From positions 6,016,109 to 6,080,108 of the forward strand of contig JAJEKV010000004.1 in assembly GCA_021234155.1 (NCBI GenBank): 64,000 nucleotides of DNA, in the 5' to 3' direction. A program made the position numbers and the translations under genes. Origin of the DNA: Isoetes taiwanensis (Eukaryota; Streptophyta; Lycopodiopsida; Isoetales; Isoetaceae). Under the pieces are notes generated by a model that saw only the letters and a program-made list of their open reading frames with translations, was not told where the DNA came from and searched no databases. This document shows, piece after piece, positions 11,325-22,920 of this stretch (within the stretch, counting starts at the first letter, position 1; every line of letters begins with the position of its first letter).

Positions 11325-14300
11325 CAGACCATTGTTTACTTGCAAACACTATGGTGTGCTTTTCCTGCAAAATGGCTAACCCTATAGCTTTTTTAGTAAC
11401 AGTAATGTAAACTTCAAATGGCATATTCAAATCTGGTTTCCTCAAAAGTGTGGCTTCACATATGGATTGAATGAGAAAGTCAAAAGCTTCTTGGCATTCT
11501 GAAGTCCATGTGATGGGTATATGCTTACTCTCAGACTTGGAGAACTTGCCTACCCTTGTCAATCTAGAAATAGGGCTCAAAATATGAGCAAAATTAGGAA
11601 TATACATCCTGAGAAAACTTGTCATACCAACAAAACTTTTGACCTGTTTTAGATTCTTGGGAGGTGCTAATTTTTTGAGGGCTTCAATCTTGTCTTGAGC
11701 AACCTGAATGCCTTGGCTGGATACTTCATGCCCTAAGAGTTGTCCTTTTGATGCAAAAAAGATGCATTTCTTTGGATTTAGATTGACTCCTGAGCTCCTG
11801 CACAAAGAACAAATTTTTGCAAGTAACTCCACATGATTAGATGGATTAGAGCCTAAGCAAAGGTCATCTAAGTACACCCTGAACTCTTCAGCAGATATTG
11901 ATTTGAAAATAACATCCATTGCCCTTTGGAAGGTGGCCGGAGCATTCATCAAACCAAAGGGCATTCTTTTCATAGCATATGTACCCCAGGGAGTGATAAA
12001 GGAAGTTTTTGGCTGGTCTTCTTCTTTGATGCTGATCTGGTTGAACCCTGAGAATCCATCCAAAAATGAATACACCTCCTTACCTGCTACAGCATATAGG
12101 ATCTCCTCTAAAAAAGGCAAAGGGTAACAATCCTTGATGGTAGCTTTGTTGAGATCTCGATAATCAATGCAAATTCTTAAAGCACCATTTTTCTTCTCTA
12201 CAGGAACAATGCAAGATACCCATTCAGGATTAATGATTTCAATAATCACACCTGCATCTAACAGCTTATTCAATTCCTCCTTGATTAGCCCCATAAGTGA
12301 AGGGTGAAAGCATGCTACGGTGTACCACTTTTGGAACCCTCAAAAGTACCTACACTGGGTACTTTAAAAACTAGTACTTTCTGTTTTTTCTTCCCATTAA
12401 AAACAATTCAAAATTTTTGAATTGGAGGTCAATAACATGTCAATCTATAGGACTAGACGATAACAATACTATTAGAGACTAAAATGAATGAATCAACTCT
12501 CAAAATTATTGTTTATTGAGACATTTATACAAGTTCCCAGTACCCAATGCTGGGTACTTTTTTAGGTAGTTTTGCACTCCCTAAAAAGAACTTTAGATGG
12601 TACACCCTAGCATGCTTTTACCCTGAAGCATTAATCCTCCTTAATTTTTGAAAAACAGGTTTACAACCTTCCTTGATTTTAATTTCAAATTGGCATACCT
12701 CAGTTTTGATACCTGATAGTTCTGAATAGTCCCAGGCAAATACATCTTTTCTTTTTTCAAAAAACATTTGTATGCTCTCCCTGTTTTGGTATTCAATCAG
12801 ATCTCCAACAAACAGAGTTCTAGGTGTACCATTTTTTGTGATTACAATCTCCTCAATATCCTTTTTCTCTGATGCATCAATGGTCAAAATAGGACAGAGT
12901 GCTTTTACTTCATTGTCATCAAGATCATCTTCAGGAATGGCTCCTTCAGTTAAATGTGACATGAGGGTCTCCCTACACAAAGCATCAGCTTCAAAATTCT
13001 GTTCCCTGGGAATATGAGTGATTCTCTATGAAGCAAAACTCGAGAGTACTCCCATTGCTTGATTCTTCAAGAGCTCCATATCTGCATTTTTTGTTTGATA
13101 CTCCCCTGAAACTTGTCTGCATATTAATTGTGAATCACCATAAATGTGAATATTGGCAATATCCATAGATTTAGCTTCCTGGAGACCTGCAATCAAAGCC
13201 TTTTATTCTGCCACATTAGAGGTGACTTGAGGAAAGATCCTTCCTACTTTAGCTAAGAGTTTGTGAGAAGAGTCTTTCAAAATGGCAGCAGATGATGCAA
13301 CATTTAGTTTTTTAGAAATACCTCCATCAAACCATAAGAGTCCTGTTGGTCCTTGTATGCTGGGAGGTGCACTTTCCATAATAAGAGGAACCATTTCATA
13401 TTTTCTTGGTTTTATATTTTTTACCCTGTAAGATCCCAAAGGTTCCTCAATTAGAATTTCTTTAATAAAATGTACCTCTTCTTTGGAGTCATAGGAGCCC
13501 TCTTGGTTATAAATTGTAGCAGTCTGAGAGCCATTGGAGATGGTACATCTCCCTTGAGACCAGACTGTCCTGGCATCCACAGTGGCTAACCATCTCCTCC
13601 CTAGACCTATATCTTCAAAAGCCACCACAATAAAGTTAGCAGCTACAGTTATGCCTTCTGTATTAACAGGCACTTTAGTCACCACACCAATAGGAGAAAT
13701 CTTAGCATTATAAAAAGATTTTAATAACATAGAAGCTTTCTTATCCACCTCGAAGCCACACTTCTTCATAATATGATATGGCATGATATTTAGGGGAGAA
13801 CCCCCATCAAGTAACACATTAGAAAAGGTATACCCTCCTAAGGCAGCTGAACATGTGAATGCTCCAGGGTCTTCTTCATGCTGTGCTAGAATAAGGTCAG
13901 TGGCATCAGTAAAATTCACACAAGCATTTAATGCCTCACTATTGGTTTGTTGAAGTACCCTTTTCCTGTAACTAGGTGCAATCTTTAATAAAGTAAAGAG
14001 ATCCACACTCACCTTGGAATTTTTGAGCAAAACATCAACCTCATCAAGGTCTTGATCTTTCTTACCATATTTTTGCTGAGGGGGTGGAGCTATGATCCGG
14101 CGCAGTGATTCCATTACAGTGGCACAGGCCCCGGCAAGAGAATGCCTACTTGGTTCAAGATGTACTTGAGCTTCATTCATGCTTCTAGTTTGCACCACCA
14201 TAACTTCTTCAGATTTAGGAACTTCTGTAGCTTGAATAAATCTTATAGAGGTGCTTGGTTCAGCAAATCTCACAGGGGGTTTAGACTCTGGTCTTTTCTC

Positions 14301-15395
14301 CTTTTCCTGTTTAGCAAAATATTCCTTAACAGCACACCTAGCATCAGTATGGCCAACCTCTTTACAAAAAGAACAAACAGGACATTCCTTCCCAAAATGG
14401 CCTTTTCTATTACATATGGGGCACACTTGCCAATAGCATATTTCTGATGGGTGAGAATTCCTATTGCAATGAATACATTCAGGGTAAGTTTTACCTGCTC
14501 TTGCAGCCTTGAGTTCAACCAATTGTTTAGTTATCTCTGCTAAGGCTTCAGTAACCTTGGATAGGTCTGACTTGACCTCTGCAACTTGAGAATTGGCTTC
14601 CTCCTCTTTAGATTTCTTTTTCTCCTTTTGTATGGCATAGACTGGAATAGAAGGGTGATGATCATAATGTGCATCAGTAACATCAGGGTAAAACGGGTCA
14701 TGATTATGATGAGGAGCATGGTGCTTGTCGAGCAAAGTAGAAAGCATCCGGGTCGATCGTGGTTTTGGCAAAGACTTTGTATATGGAATCAAACCCTTCA
14801 AAGACTTTGGATTTTGAGCAGTTTTCTTTTGGATATCTGGTCTTCTTTGCAGACCATTAATAAAAGCAGTAACTAAAAACAGAGTTGGGATGGTGATTTG
14901 TGCTTTTTGACACCTGCTCATGAATGTACTAAACCTTTCCTTGTACTGGTTCACACTTTCTCCTGCATGTATAGAAAAACCTTGCAATTCATTAACCAAA
15001 TCTTGTGGAGCAGCTAACTTACCAAATCTATCCGAAAACTTCTTGACAAGTTCATCCCATGAGGTGGTACCCATCAACTTTTCATAAGTTAACCAAGCAC
15101 CAGCTTTTCACTCTCATCTTTGAAACATTTTTCAAATTCTGATAGCTTGCATCCTTTCTTGAAACCATAATCCCTGTAGTAGTCTTCAAATATTCTCAAA
15201 AAGTGGTTAGCACTCATACTAGAATCAAAGGTAGGCAAGGGAACAGGGACATTCAACTCAAACTGGTATGGCATGTTTTGAAGTAAGCTAGTTGCGAAAC
15301 TTGAAGGCAATGGCCTTTCTCTCGCAGTTGATCCCGATACATCAACATCCTCCAATGGTTCTCGATTCTGCTGGAAATTTTTGCTTTGGAGCCAT
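11325..15395 (-). pseudogene. Tat gag-pol 5' part (gag, PR, RNase H, RT), interrupted
   Basis: Read from 15395 downward: Gag (MAPKQKF start, a QYKERFSTFMSRCQ helix region, three CCHC knuckles near 14360-14500), protease (LLDGGSPLNIMP near 13795-13830), RNase H (WFDGG at about 13320), then RT with YRDLNKA, FLDGFSGFNQI and YLDD. Lesions: a frameshift near 15080-15110, an in-frame loss of about 9 codons near 13605 (ESDIYDLL absent), a TAA replacing Tyr in AEYKALIAG near 13203, and the MITE at 12302-12623 that splits RT from its upstream linker. The frame ends at FASKQWSA near 11325, where foreign DNA starts. Confidence 0.9.
12302..12623. mobile_element. MITE-like element inserted in RT
   Basis: A 322-bp insertion absent from the same position in the copies at 24628-34794 and 47369-52604. 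Ends are 26-bp terminal inverted repeats matching at 24 of 26 positions (left GGGTGAAAGCATGCTACGG; right, reverse-complemented, GGGTAAAAGCATGCTAGGG). It is flanked by TGAA at 12298-12301 and 12624-12627; the empty site has one TGAA. Subterminal inverted motifs (AAAAGTACC, GGTACTTTT) extend the pairing. No coding capacity. The 4-bp duplication does not fit the common hAT, Mutator, Tc1 or Harbinger patterns, so I leave the superfamily open. Confidence 0.92.
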
Positions 15396-15436
15396 GAGTT
15401 CTCGAGATCCGGAAGATCTCGGTAGGACCTCCAAAA

Positions 15437-17342
15437 TGTTGACCCTAAACCTGGCTTAAAGGTCAACCACAAGGAACCAATTCAAGTTTTCACTCAAATT
15501 GGGGTTAGAACCTCCGCATCACTTGAGGTGATCACCTATGCAGGAAATCCCAAAAACAAGTTCAAAAAGTTTGAGTTCTATACCTTTCCCATTTCCAAAA
15601 AATGGTACCTTTGCCAAAACAAATGTGGTGTCGAGGTGCAGATCGATCTTTTAAGTCAGATGCAATAGACTTGGTCAAAAAAGTGGTAGTTAACCAACAG
15701 TAAAACCTCTGACCAAGTCAGAGACTTAATCTGTGAGTTATTCGAGCTCAAAGTGGGGTCAAATTTTGGTCAATAGAGGCCAAATGTAGAAAACAGTGAT
15801 CAGAAATTGAGATTTGGAGTTGCCAATCATCTTCTTGAGAAATTCCAAAGTAGATAGGTTGCAATGGTGCTAGGGAAGAGGGGCAATCAATCAAATCTTC
15901 ATTTGGATGTGTAGAAGTATTTTTTGTGACTAGATTTGGCAAAATACAGTCAAAACTGTCCAAACCCGAGAGCAATTTTTTTTGAATTTGAGCTATACTT
16001 GGTATTTTTGAATGATTCCAACTCCTTTGGTTTAATTTTCTGTAGAATATTTTGTAGCAAGAATTGTAGAATAACATATCAGAAATGGATTTGACAACTT
16101 GGCAATTGATTTGAATTGATATGGAGGCAAATATATCATGATAACAGAATATAAGGATGCTTCATAGCTTTTAATCACAGGAAAATAATCTTCTCAAGTC
16201 AATAAATAATTTTTTGAAGGTAATGTCAACTAGATCTTGTGAATCCAATTGAGGAGAGCTCAAGAACTTCAAGGATCGTCCAGATCTTGCTCAGCAATGA
16301 TCAATGTAGAATCAATACTACGGGCCTTCAAAATGTCGAGATTGTGTTCCCCGCTTTATAGTTTCAAATTTCGGTTCCAAAGTTTCGGGTGATAAATTTA
16401 GGCTTAAATTGTTGCTTAAGTTCGAATCCAAGAATAGATTGGTTGCGAGGGGAGAATGGAGCGATGGCGTGATTCGAGCCGGGGTTTCCAATTTTAGGGT
16501 TCTTCACCAGATTTTCGCTTATTTTTTGTGCGATACGGTTTTCGTATTTCTGGAGGAATATGCCCTGTATATGCTGTATTTGGCCACTTAAAAAACTTGG
16601 CTAATGGTTTTAAGGCTTTTTCCATGGAATACCTAAAAAAGGGTTATAACTTTTCAACCATGGGGAAGGATATCCACACGTGCAAAGGGATATAGAATCT
16701 TTAGAGCATCTTTTGACAAGGTTTAGGGTATACCAAAGGGAGCATGATGGGGTAGGAATGGAGATAAAAGAAATCATTAAAGGCTAGTAGGAAGATAAGA
16801 ATAGGAATGCAAAAGAGGGAAATAATAACCTTGCCACAAGGACTTGAAGTTTTTGAATAGTGACATTTGGAGGAATTGACAAGGGATTTGAGCAAAATGG
16901 TAGGTATGGCAAGGTGAGCATGGCAAGGAAATAGGCAATAGGTATGAAGGAGCAAATGCAAGAGTGAACAAAAGGGGGCATAAATATAGGAAAGGAGGCT
17001 AGGAAATTCCAAGGAGCAAGTAAGAATGGCTAGAGAATGAAACAAAATACCATGGGGTCTTCCAAACTTTGAACTTCCAATCTTCAAAAAATGCCTTCCA
17101 AACTTCTTTACCCAGAATCTTCTAGAGCATATTCTTGACTAAGCACTTTGGCCTTGAATAGAGTACCTCATGTGAGTTTTGAACCTTAAGCTCTTGTTGA
17201 CTTGAAGAACGAACATCCTTTGACCTCCACATCAACATTAAATGCCAAGAATCTTCCAAACTTTGACCTAGTATTCCAAGATTAGCTGACCTAGTTTTGA
17301 ATGCACGGATCACAATTAGCATGTTGCCCTTTGTGGGCAACA
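15437..17342 (-). repeat. Tat-family 5' LTR
   Basis: A 1.9-kb LTR with TGTTGACCC at 15437 and ending GTGGGCAACA at 17342 (minus orientation). It begins the internal region ending at 15436. It is close to the LTR at 242-2184. The differences cluster at CTG/CAG sites around 15500-15530 and 16300-16530, and a stretch of about 70 bases corresponding to 843-910 is missing. Confidence 0.9.
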
Positions 17343-17649
17343 TGTTGTTATCCACCTTTGGAGGGTTCCAGAGCGTGGCGTCTATGAGATTAATCGCATC
17401 ACTCAACTACCTTCTCATGATGATCCCGATTGCGAATGAGCTTCTTCATTCATGTATGCTATGCCTCTTATATGAGTTCTATGTATATGCTATGCCTCTT
17501 ATATGAGTTATAAGTATGTAACCATAAGTGATACATGTGATCCGTCTATTTACCGCACATTTTCAATTTGGAAAGCTCTTGGCCATTTTCCTTACGTGTA
17601 GATTCTAAATTCAGTTCAGCATTCTCTTCGCAGTGTGTGGAATAGTCTG
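17343..17649. other. Flank between LTR and first palindrome array
   Basis: No gene seen. Contains a 23-bp direct repeat (ATGCTATGCCTCTTATATGA at about 17456 and 17488). The boundary of element X probably lies here, but I found no terminal repeat. Confidence 0.5.
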
Positions 17650-17840
17650 TTTCGCACCGTAGTCACGGTGCGAAATTGCGCCCTCCAAAAACTTTGGAAC
17701 TACTATTTTCGCACCGTGGCCACGGTGCGAAATAGACCTTCCCAAAGAATGTGGAATAGTCATTTTCGCACCGTGGCGACGGTGCGAAATAGACCTTCCC
17801 ACAGAATGTGGAATAGTCATTTTCGCACCGTGGCCACGGT
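17650..17840. repeat. Palindrome array 1 of element X (57-bp period)
   Basis: Four copies of a 26-bp palindrome, TTTCGCACCGT, four bases, ACGGTGCGAAA, starting at 17650, 17707, 17764 and 17821 (last one half-size). The spacing is exactly 57 bp. Spacers are similar to each other within this array (AGACCTTCCCA, GTGGAATAGTCA) but unlike those of arrays 2 and 3. It lies just beyond the 3' end of the H3-like gene. Confidence 0.95.
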
Positions 17841-17972
17841 CAACACTAGTAGATAAATGCACAGCCGCAATAAATAGAATAGCAAATAATTACAGATAAA
17901 TATAAACCACTCATCACGATAAATACTGAAAAACTCATATATTAACAACCAAAAAAGTGTTACAAAAGGATG

Positions 17973-19408
17973 CTAAGGGAGGCATCCACGGAAGTATCTA
18001 GCTAAGGCATAGTCGTTGCCCTGCACAGTAACACATCCTCTGTGCACACAACAGCGGACACTGTCCTCAAAGAGGCTAATTAGATGAGCCTCTGCTGCCT
18101 CTTGCAGTATGTCCAAGGCCTCTGCTTGGATTCTATTCACCTCCTCCTCCACCATCGGGACGAAGTCTGGTGCTCTGTCCCTCCTCTTCCTCCTTGATTC
18201 CTTCCTCCTCTCAATAATTTCCTGCATCTCAAACCTGACCATTCTAGCGAAGGCAAGCTTGGGAATCGAGGAGGTTTGGGGTGCGTGCACGCCGATTACC
18301 TAATCTCCCTCAAAGCCTGAGTGCCAGGAGGAGCACCCTTTATCTTCTCAGGGCCACCATATCTAACACTAGGCTCCCCTTCCTTAGGCTTCCGCTTATT
18401 ACCAAGCTTATCTGTCTCCTTGGCTGCATCTCTCTCAGCTTGTCTCCAACTAGGAACAAGCCTAGGAGGCTTTGGCTTACTCGGATTTCTTCGGCTGGAT
18501 TTTTAGCTTTTCTTGCCGGGCTTCCTATTACCCATTCCCTTTCGAACTAGGTTTCCGGGATCAACATCTTTGGTCCACCGATGATGATCTTCTTTGGGCT
18601 GGTGATCCTGGCGATCTTCTTTGGACCAAGTGATCTTGATCTTGCGGCCCGTCGATCCTGGCTGATCATCTTTGGACCAGGTGATCTTTGGTCATCTTTG
18701 CACTTCCATAGTCTGCAGTTCTTCCTCCCCCCCACCACTGCCAAACGTTTGGGAATGCAATAGTGGTCCCAACGTCTGAGACGAGGAGATAGCCTGATTC
18801 ATGAGCCACTGGGCACCATGGCCCTGGTCAACCGGCCAAAGCACCTGGCCGTGTGTAGAACCCGGTTTCTTTCAACATGTAATCCAGCTCATTACACAAG
18901 AACCGAATGGCCGTGGCTTCGCGTCGGGACATGGATGCCATCAACCCGGGCCACACGACGTATAACCCACGGCTTCCTCCAATGTCTCCGCCTCGTGGGT
19001 GGGGAACGGCAGGTCGGGTCGTTGGATCGGAAGTGTCCCGGTCCACCGCTACCACAATACAATCGAATATTGTATTGTGGCGCATAGCGTCACGGAAAAC
19101 TCCTTCCCCAACAACCTTACCAGCCTTCAGCAAGGTGACCCGACTAGGAAGCACGGTCGGGTTTTCGAAATATTCGTCCACACTATTATTAATAGTGTGG
19201 ACGACATTTCCAAGGGTTTGCCCGAAGTCTTCTGTAAGGACAACCTCATCTACGTCCATCTGCTGGCTTGTGATGGGAATAACCGCCTTGCCCTCTCGTG
19301 ATTGGAATAGAAGTCTCTACCACCGCTAGTAATGACCTCGTCAACATTCTCAAGCCGGCTGGTCAAGCCATTTTGTGGGATTTCAGAGCTAGCGCCTTCC
19401 ATGGACAT
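17973..19408 (-). pseudogene. Element X gene A: protein with C-terminal histone H3/CENH3-like fold
   Basis: Minus-strand gene of roughly 480 codons from ATG 19408 to the stop at 17973. The last 110 residues match histone H3: PGTQALREIR, then a frame change, IPKLAFARMVR (start of the fold), a basic insertion in loop 1, QAEALDILQEAAEAHL and LISLFED (alpha 2), and a C-terminal helix ending YALARYFRG. The QAEAL start of alpha 2 and the long loop 1 are more like plant CENH3 than canonical H3. The N-terminal 300 residues (VVLTEDFGQTLGN, GLYVVWPGLMASM) are not recognised; a basic linker repeats KITWSK twice. Lesions: a frameshift near 19290, TGA stops near 18827 and 18690, TAA near 18508, and a break after REIR at about 18298. 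Several breaks lie at CTG or CGA sites and may be errors or C-to-T decay. It sits between arrays 1 and 2. Confidence 0.8.
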
Positions 19409-19493
19409 GAGCGGATTTTAGCAAGGAGAAGAAATTCAAATAAGCAATATTGTCTGTCCCGATCCAATAAACCCCTAGACTGAAAAATGTTCA

Positions 19494-19795
19494 TGGTAGC
19501 CACGGTGCGAAATCGGGCAGTCCAAAAACTGCCGACATCCTGTTTTCGCACCGTAGCCACGCTACAAATAGGGCAGTCAAAATCGCCGACAACTGTTGTT
19601 TTCGCACCGTAGCCACGCGGTCTTGAAATCGGCGATCCAAAACTGCCGACATCCTGTTTTTGCACCGTAGCCATGGTGCGAAATAGGGCAGTCCAAAAAC
19701 TGCCGACAGCCTGTTTTTGCACCGTAGCCACGGTGCGAAATCGGGCGGTCCAAAAACTGCTGACATCCTGTTTTCGCACTGTAGCCACCATTAAA
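19494..19795. repeat. Palindrome array 2 of element X (57-bp period)
   Basis: About six units with the same GCACCGT-AGCC-ACGGTGC core as array 1 and again about 57-bp spacing. Each unit also has a second inverted repeat in the spacer, GGCAGT, six bases, ACTGCC. Units near 19565 and 19615 are damaged (CACGCTAC, CACGCGGT). It separates gene A from gene B. Confidence 0.92.
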
Positions 19796-19979
19796 GAATA
19801 CCTAACATATACATCTAACAAGGATTTATTGCTCACATTGAATTCTAACAATTAATGAATATCATAAATGAACATTCATACAAAAGCAATTTCGTCATAT
19901 GAAAACAATTGATACATTATAGAAAAGACAATTTATAGAAAAGACATTATATTAATACAAAAGTTTTTTAAGTACATTT

Positions 19980-21433
19980 CCTTTTCTTGGCATCAGGGCC
20001 TGTAGTACCCGAATCAAAATCTTCTAAGTCCTCTTCTTTTACTCCAGCCCCTATCTAACAGATACAATATGTCAGGGTCCTTCTATGCACAGGACAAGCG
20101 CAGTGTTTCCTTGTCCGCTCCACACAAGCCTAGAGCTGCTTTATTTGCAAGGACAGAGTACATTTTGAAGCCCCCGAAGACATACATTGCGATAGCCCCA
20201 TCTCATCGCTACCACTTTCGATCATAGTTTGAGGCTAGGGGCACGTGGTTGCCAGCTAATGACAGAGCCTTAAGCTTGAGGACCTCCTAGTACTCCGGAT
20301 GGACTATATTTATTGTGAAACACAATAATTTCCCCCTTGTGAAGGTAGCCCATATAATGTGCACATCAAGGCCCCGACCTAGGGTAACTCTCTGATGCCT
20401 TGCACAGAAGTCATCAATAAATAACTCCTGCATAAAAGAAACATCAGATTCAAGAAGAAATAGAAAATGAAACCAGATAAATACCTCTCTTTTGTCCCGT
20501 TCGACAACAGCTGGCTTTGTTATTTTGAAAGAGGACTTCGACAGCTCACGTTCTATGAATACAGAAGCAGTGTTTGAAGAGCTAGCAGCTTCAAAATTGA
20601 CATCTTTCACTGCTTCATACCCTGCTTCAGCTTGCTGCATGACAATTTCAAATGCATCCTCTGGAGGTATTGAGGATCCATCATAAGTCACAGCCTCCAT
20701 CATTTGTCTGGGGACATCAGTCTCAAAGTCTATAAGTCCTCCCAGGCCTACAACATGGGCATATATCTGGCCCAATATCTCGTCTTCTCTCAATCCTGTC
20801 ACTTCAGATATGTCCGGCAGCAACAAGTATGGTTTCCCACCTCGAACCTCGATCCTCTTCCACAACCTCGATCTCCTCATTTTCCAGTACGAGCTTCTCT
20901 TCCTCAGGATCTATCGGCTCCTCTACTGGTGAGGCGGGGCGTTCTATTTGAGCGACCTGTGCACTTGAAGAAGAACTGGCATCTTTGCTTGGCTTAGTGT
21001 AAATCATGTATGTGCTGAACATGATATATAGGCCGAAAAAACTTTCCTTCCCCTCTTGCCTGCACAGTTCTGCAGGTAGTTTCTTCAAGAACCTTCTAAT
21101 TCGGTCTTGATCAGGTTTCGAAAACATCTTAAGAAAAGCTTGCATGCTTAGTGAAGGCAAACCAGTCACATGACATGGTTTCACGTCAGGACCAGCTCCA
21201 GCCATGAAGCTATGAAGGATGCCGCCATATGCATCAGTAAACCTGTTACACTCTGCCATAATGTCTACGCTCAGGCAAAAATTATTATATACAGTGGTTG
21301 CATCCACTGGCTCCTCTAGCTCCTCCTCGAACTCTTCAGGATGCTTCTGACGAAAATCCCGTTCTTTCTCCACTATTTTGTCATACCATGCGCTAAACAA
21401 ACTCCCATGCCTTATCGACCCGCTATTTGCCAT
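19980..21433 (-). pseudogene. Element X gene B: unknown acidic protein
   Basis: Starts at ATG 21433 (MANSGSIRHG) and runs to about 19980. Residues 1-180 form a predicted helical domain (VYNNFCLSVDIMAECNRF, PSLSMQAFLKMF, FSTYMIYTKPS), followed by a serine run and an acidic stretch (EEPIDPEEEKLVLENEE). A frame change near 20860 leads to EVRGGKPYLLLPDISEVTG and on to 20287. Beyond 20287 the same frame continues with TAG and TGA stops (TAG at 20287 and near 20109). The segment 20428-20484 starts GT and ends TTTATGCAG on the minus strand and could be a 57-nt intron, but it is also open in frame. I do not recognise the family. By eye, the first domain weakly resembles the protein at 42240-42830 in element Y. 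Confidence 0.65.
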
Positions 21434-21509
21434 TCTCGTGGAGCAAATACCGATTTATGACAGTTAGAATGTGAGCACCTTTGTAGCGGCTTGATTTGCA
21501 AGAGAGACT

Positions 21510-21880
21510 AACAACGTGGCAACGATGCGAAAATAACACTTCCTAAATTTATGCTATGCACAAATTCGCGCCGTGGCTACGGTGCGAAAACAAGACTTCG
21601 ATAATTTATTGTATTTACAATTTTGCACGGTGGCTACGGTGCGAAAATACCCCTTCCATTTTTTATTCTATGCACATTTTTGCACCGTGGCTATGGTGCG
21701 AAAACAACCCTTCAATATCTTATTGTATGTATAATTTCGCACCGTGGGTACGGTGTGAAAATACCCCTTTCATTTCTTATGCTATGCACATTTTCAAGAT
21801 TGCAGGGTTACTTGGTGCGAAAATGGCCCTTCCATATATTATGAGAGCCACAATTTCAAGACCGTAAGTGCGGTGTGAAA
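21510..21880. repeat. Palindrome array 3 of element X (57-bp period)
   Basis: About seven units around GCACCGTGGCTACGGTGCGA, 57 bp apart in the best-kept part (unit from 21571 to 21627). Its spacers (TATTGTATTTACAATTTT, TTATGCTATGCACA) are AT-rich and differ from those of arrays 1 and 2. The outer units are diverged. It separates gene B from gene C. Confidence 0.9.
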
Positions 21881-21960
21881 ACACGTCCACAATCAGAGGT
21901 GTACATAATTTCGCAATTAATATACAATAGATCTCCAATTAACAATCACTTATATTTATA

Positions 21961-22800
21961 TTAGATAGATTCATATACAGATATGACTTTGGGTGGCATG
22001 CATGACCCCAATTTATAGTATTCTTCTCTCAAGCTTTCCCACCTTCGGCCATCTATCATGAAATGGAAGAAATTTAAGTCCGTCTCAAACTCTAATTGCC
22101 GCCCGAACATCGAATAGAGACCACTTTCGCTCTCGCTCTCGGACTTTTTTGAACAGCCGGATTATCCTTATGAATGTTCAAGTCTATGACAACTAATGAG
22201 TGCCATCATTGTCATCTTGTTCGACAGAATCCGGGCGTACTTTCTTCCTTCCTTCACTCGACATTTCGCCATCACCTATACTTAAAAGTGACATACGAGT
22301 TTGCTTCCTAATGCAATATCCGAACCGAACCGATGTCTCGACTTATCCGCATTCAAGACATTCACTCCATTGTGAAGTCGAACACTCCAACCTTCAAGAA
22401 ATACACTATCTAAAAACTATCCACCGATTTGTTGAACTGTAAACATCTTCAAGGTCTTCTTTACATTGTCGGCTCTTGAATATGGCAATGAACAGATCAA
22501 TTCCTAAATTTATCTTCACATGCCCGCATGAGACTCCTCCCTTCTCCTTCAATGCAGAACATTTCCTGCGACAACTTACTACGTGCTAATAAGATAGAAG
22601 TGGCATCCGTGAGGCCTGCCCAGATAAATCGGACAGTCCGGGCAATGGAAGCTCGCTTAGCTTGGATCTTCGTGGAGAGTATTCATACCTCCGAACCATA
22701 TACCCCTTTCTCTCGAAATGCATGGTGTGCTACCTTTGAACAACAAGCAGCCCATATCTTGGTGAAAGCAATGGAATACACCGCTTTGCTTCGAGTGTGA
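21961..22800 (-). pseudogene. Element X gene C: unknown protein, fragmented
   Basis: Coding-like stretches on the minus strand in changing frames: SKAVYSIAFTKIWAACCSK and ARTVRFIWAGLTDATSIL (22800-22480), DLFIAIFKSRQCKEDLEDV (about 22500-22440), a polar part SSEGRKKVRPDSVEQDDND (about 22260-22200), and a C-terminus with FETDLNFFHFMIDGRRW ending VISVYESI and TAA at 21961-21963. No family recognised. Frame breaks are frequent, so the gene is either decayed or carries consensus errors. The region just upstream (22800-22920) could hold an intron. Confidence 0.45.
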
Positions 22801-22920
22801 AGAGACAAGTGTTCTCCACATCGATATACACAAACCCGAGAGAATAGGAATGAACCGGATAAGTAACTGAACTAATTTGAATATGGATTGCATAGAATTA
22901 CATACTCACAATTTGCTTCT

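Noticed and set aside
17611-17862. Open frames on both strands through array 1 (and similar ones through arrays 2 and 3)
   Set aside because: They are a by-product of a 57-bp repeat, which is a multiple of three; the translated repeats have no further support.
20287-20430. LFIDDFCARHQRVTL in gene B read as an H3 C-terminal helix
   Set aside because: Resembles LFEDTNLCAIHAKRVT over about 15 residues, but no alpha 1 or alpha 2 matches precede it, and the sequence continues into an unrelated region. Probably chance.
17650-21880. CRISPR-like repeat/spacer arrays
   Set aside because: The repeats are regular and palindromic, but spacers within each array are similar to each other, no cas genes are present, and the surroundings are plant nuclear DNA.
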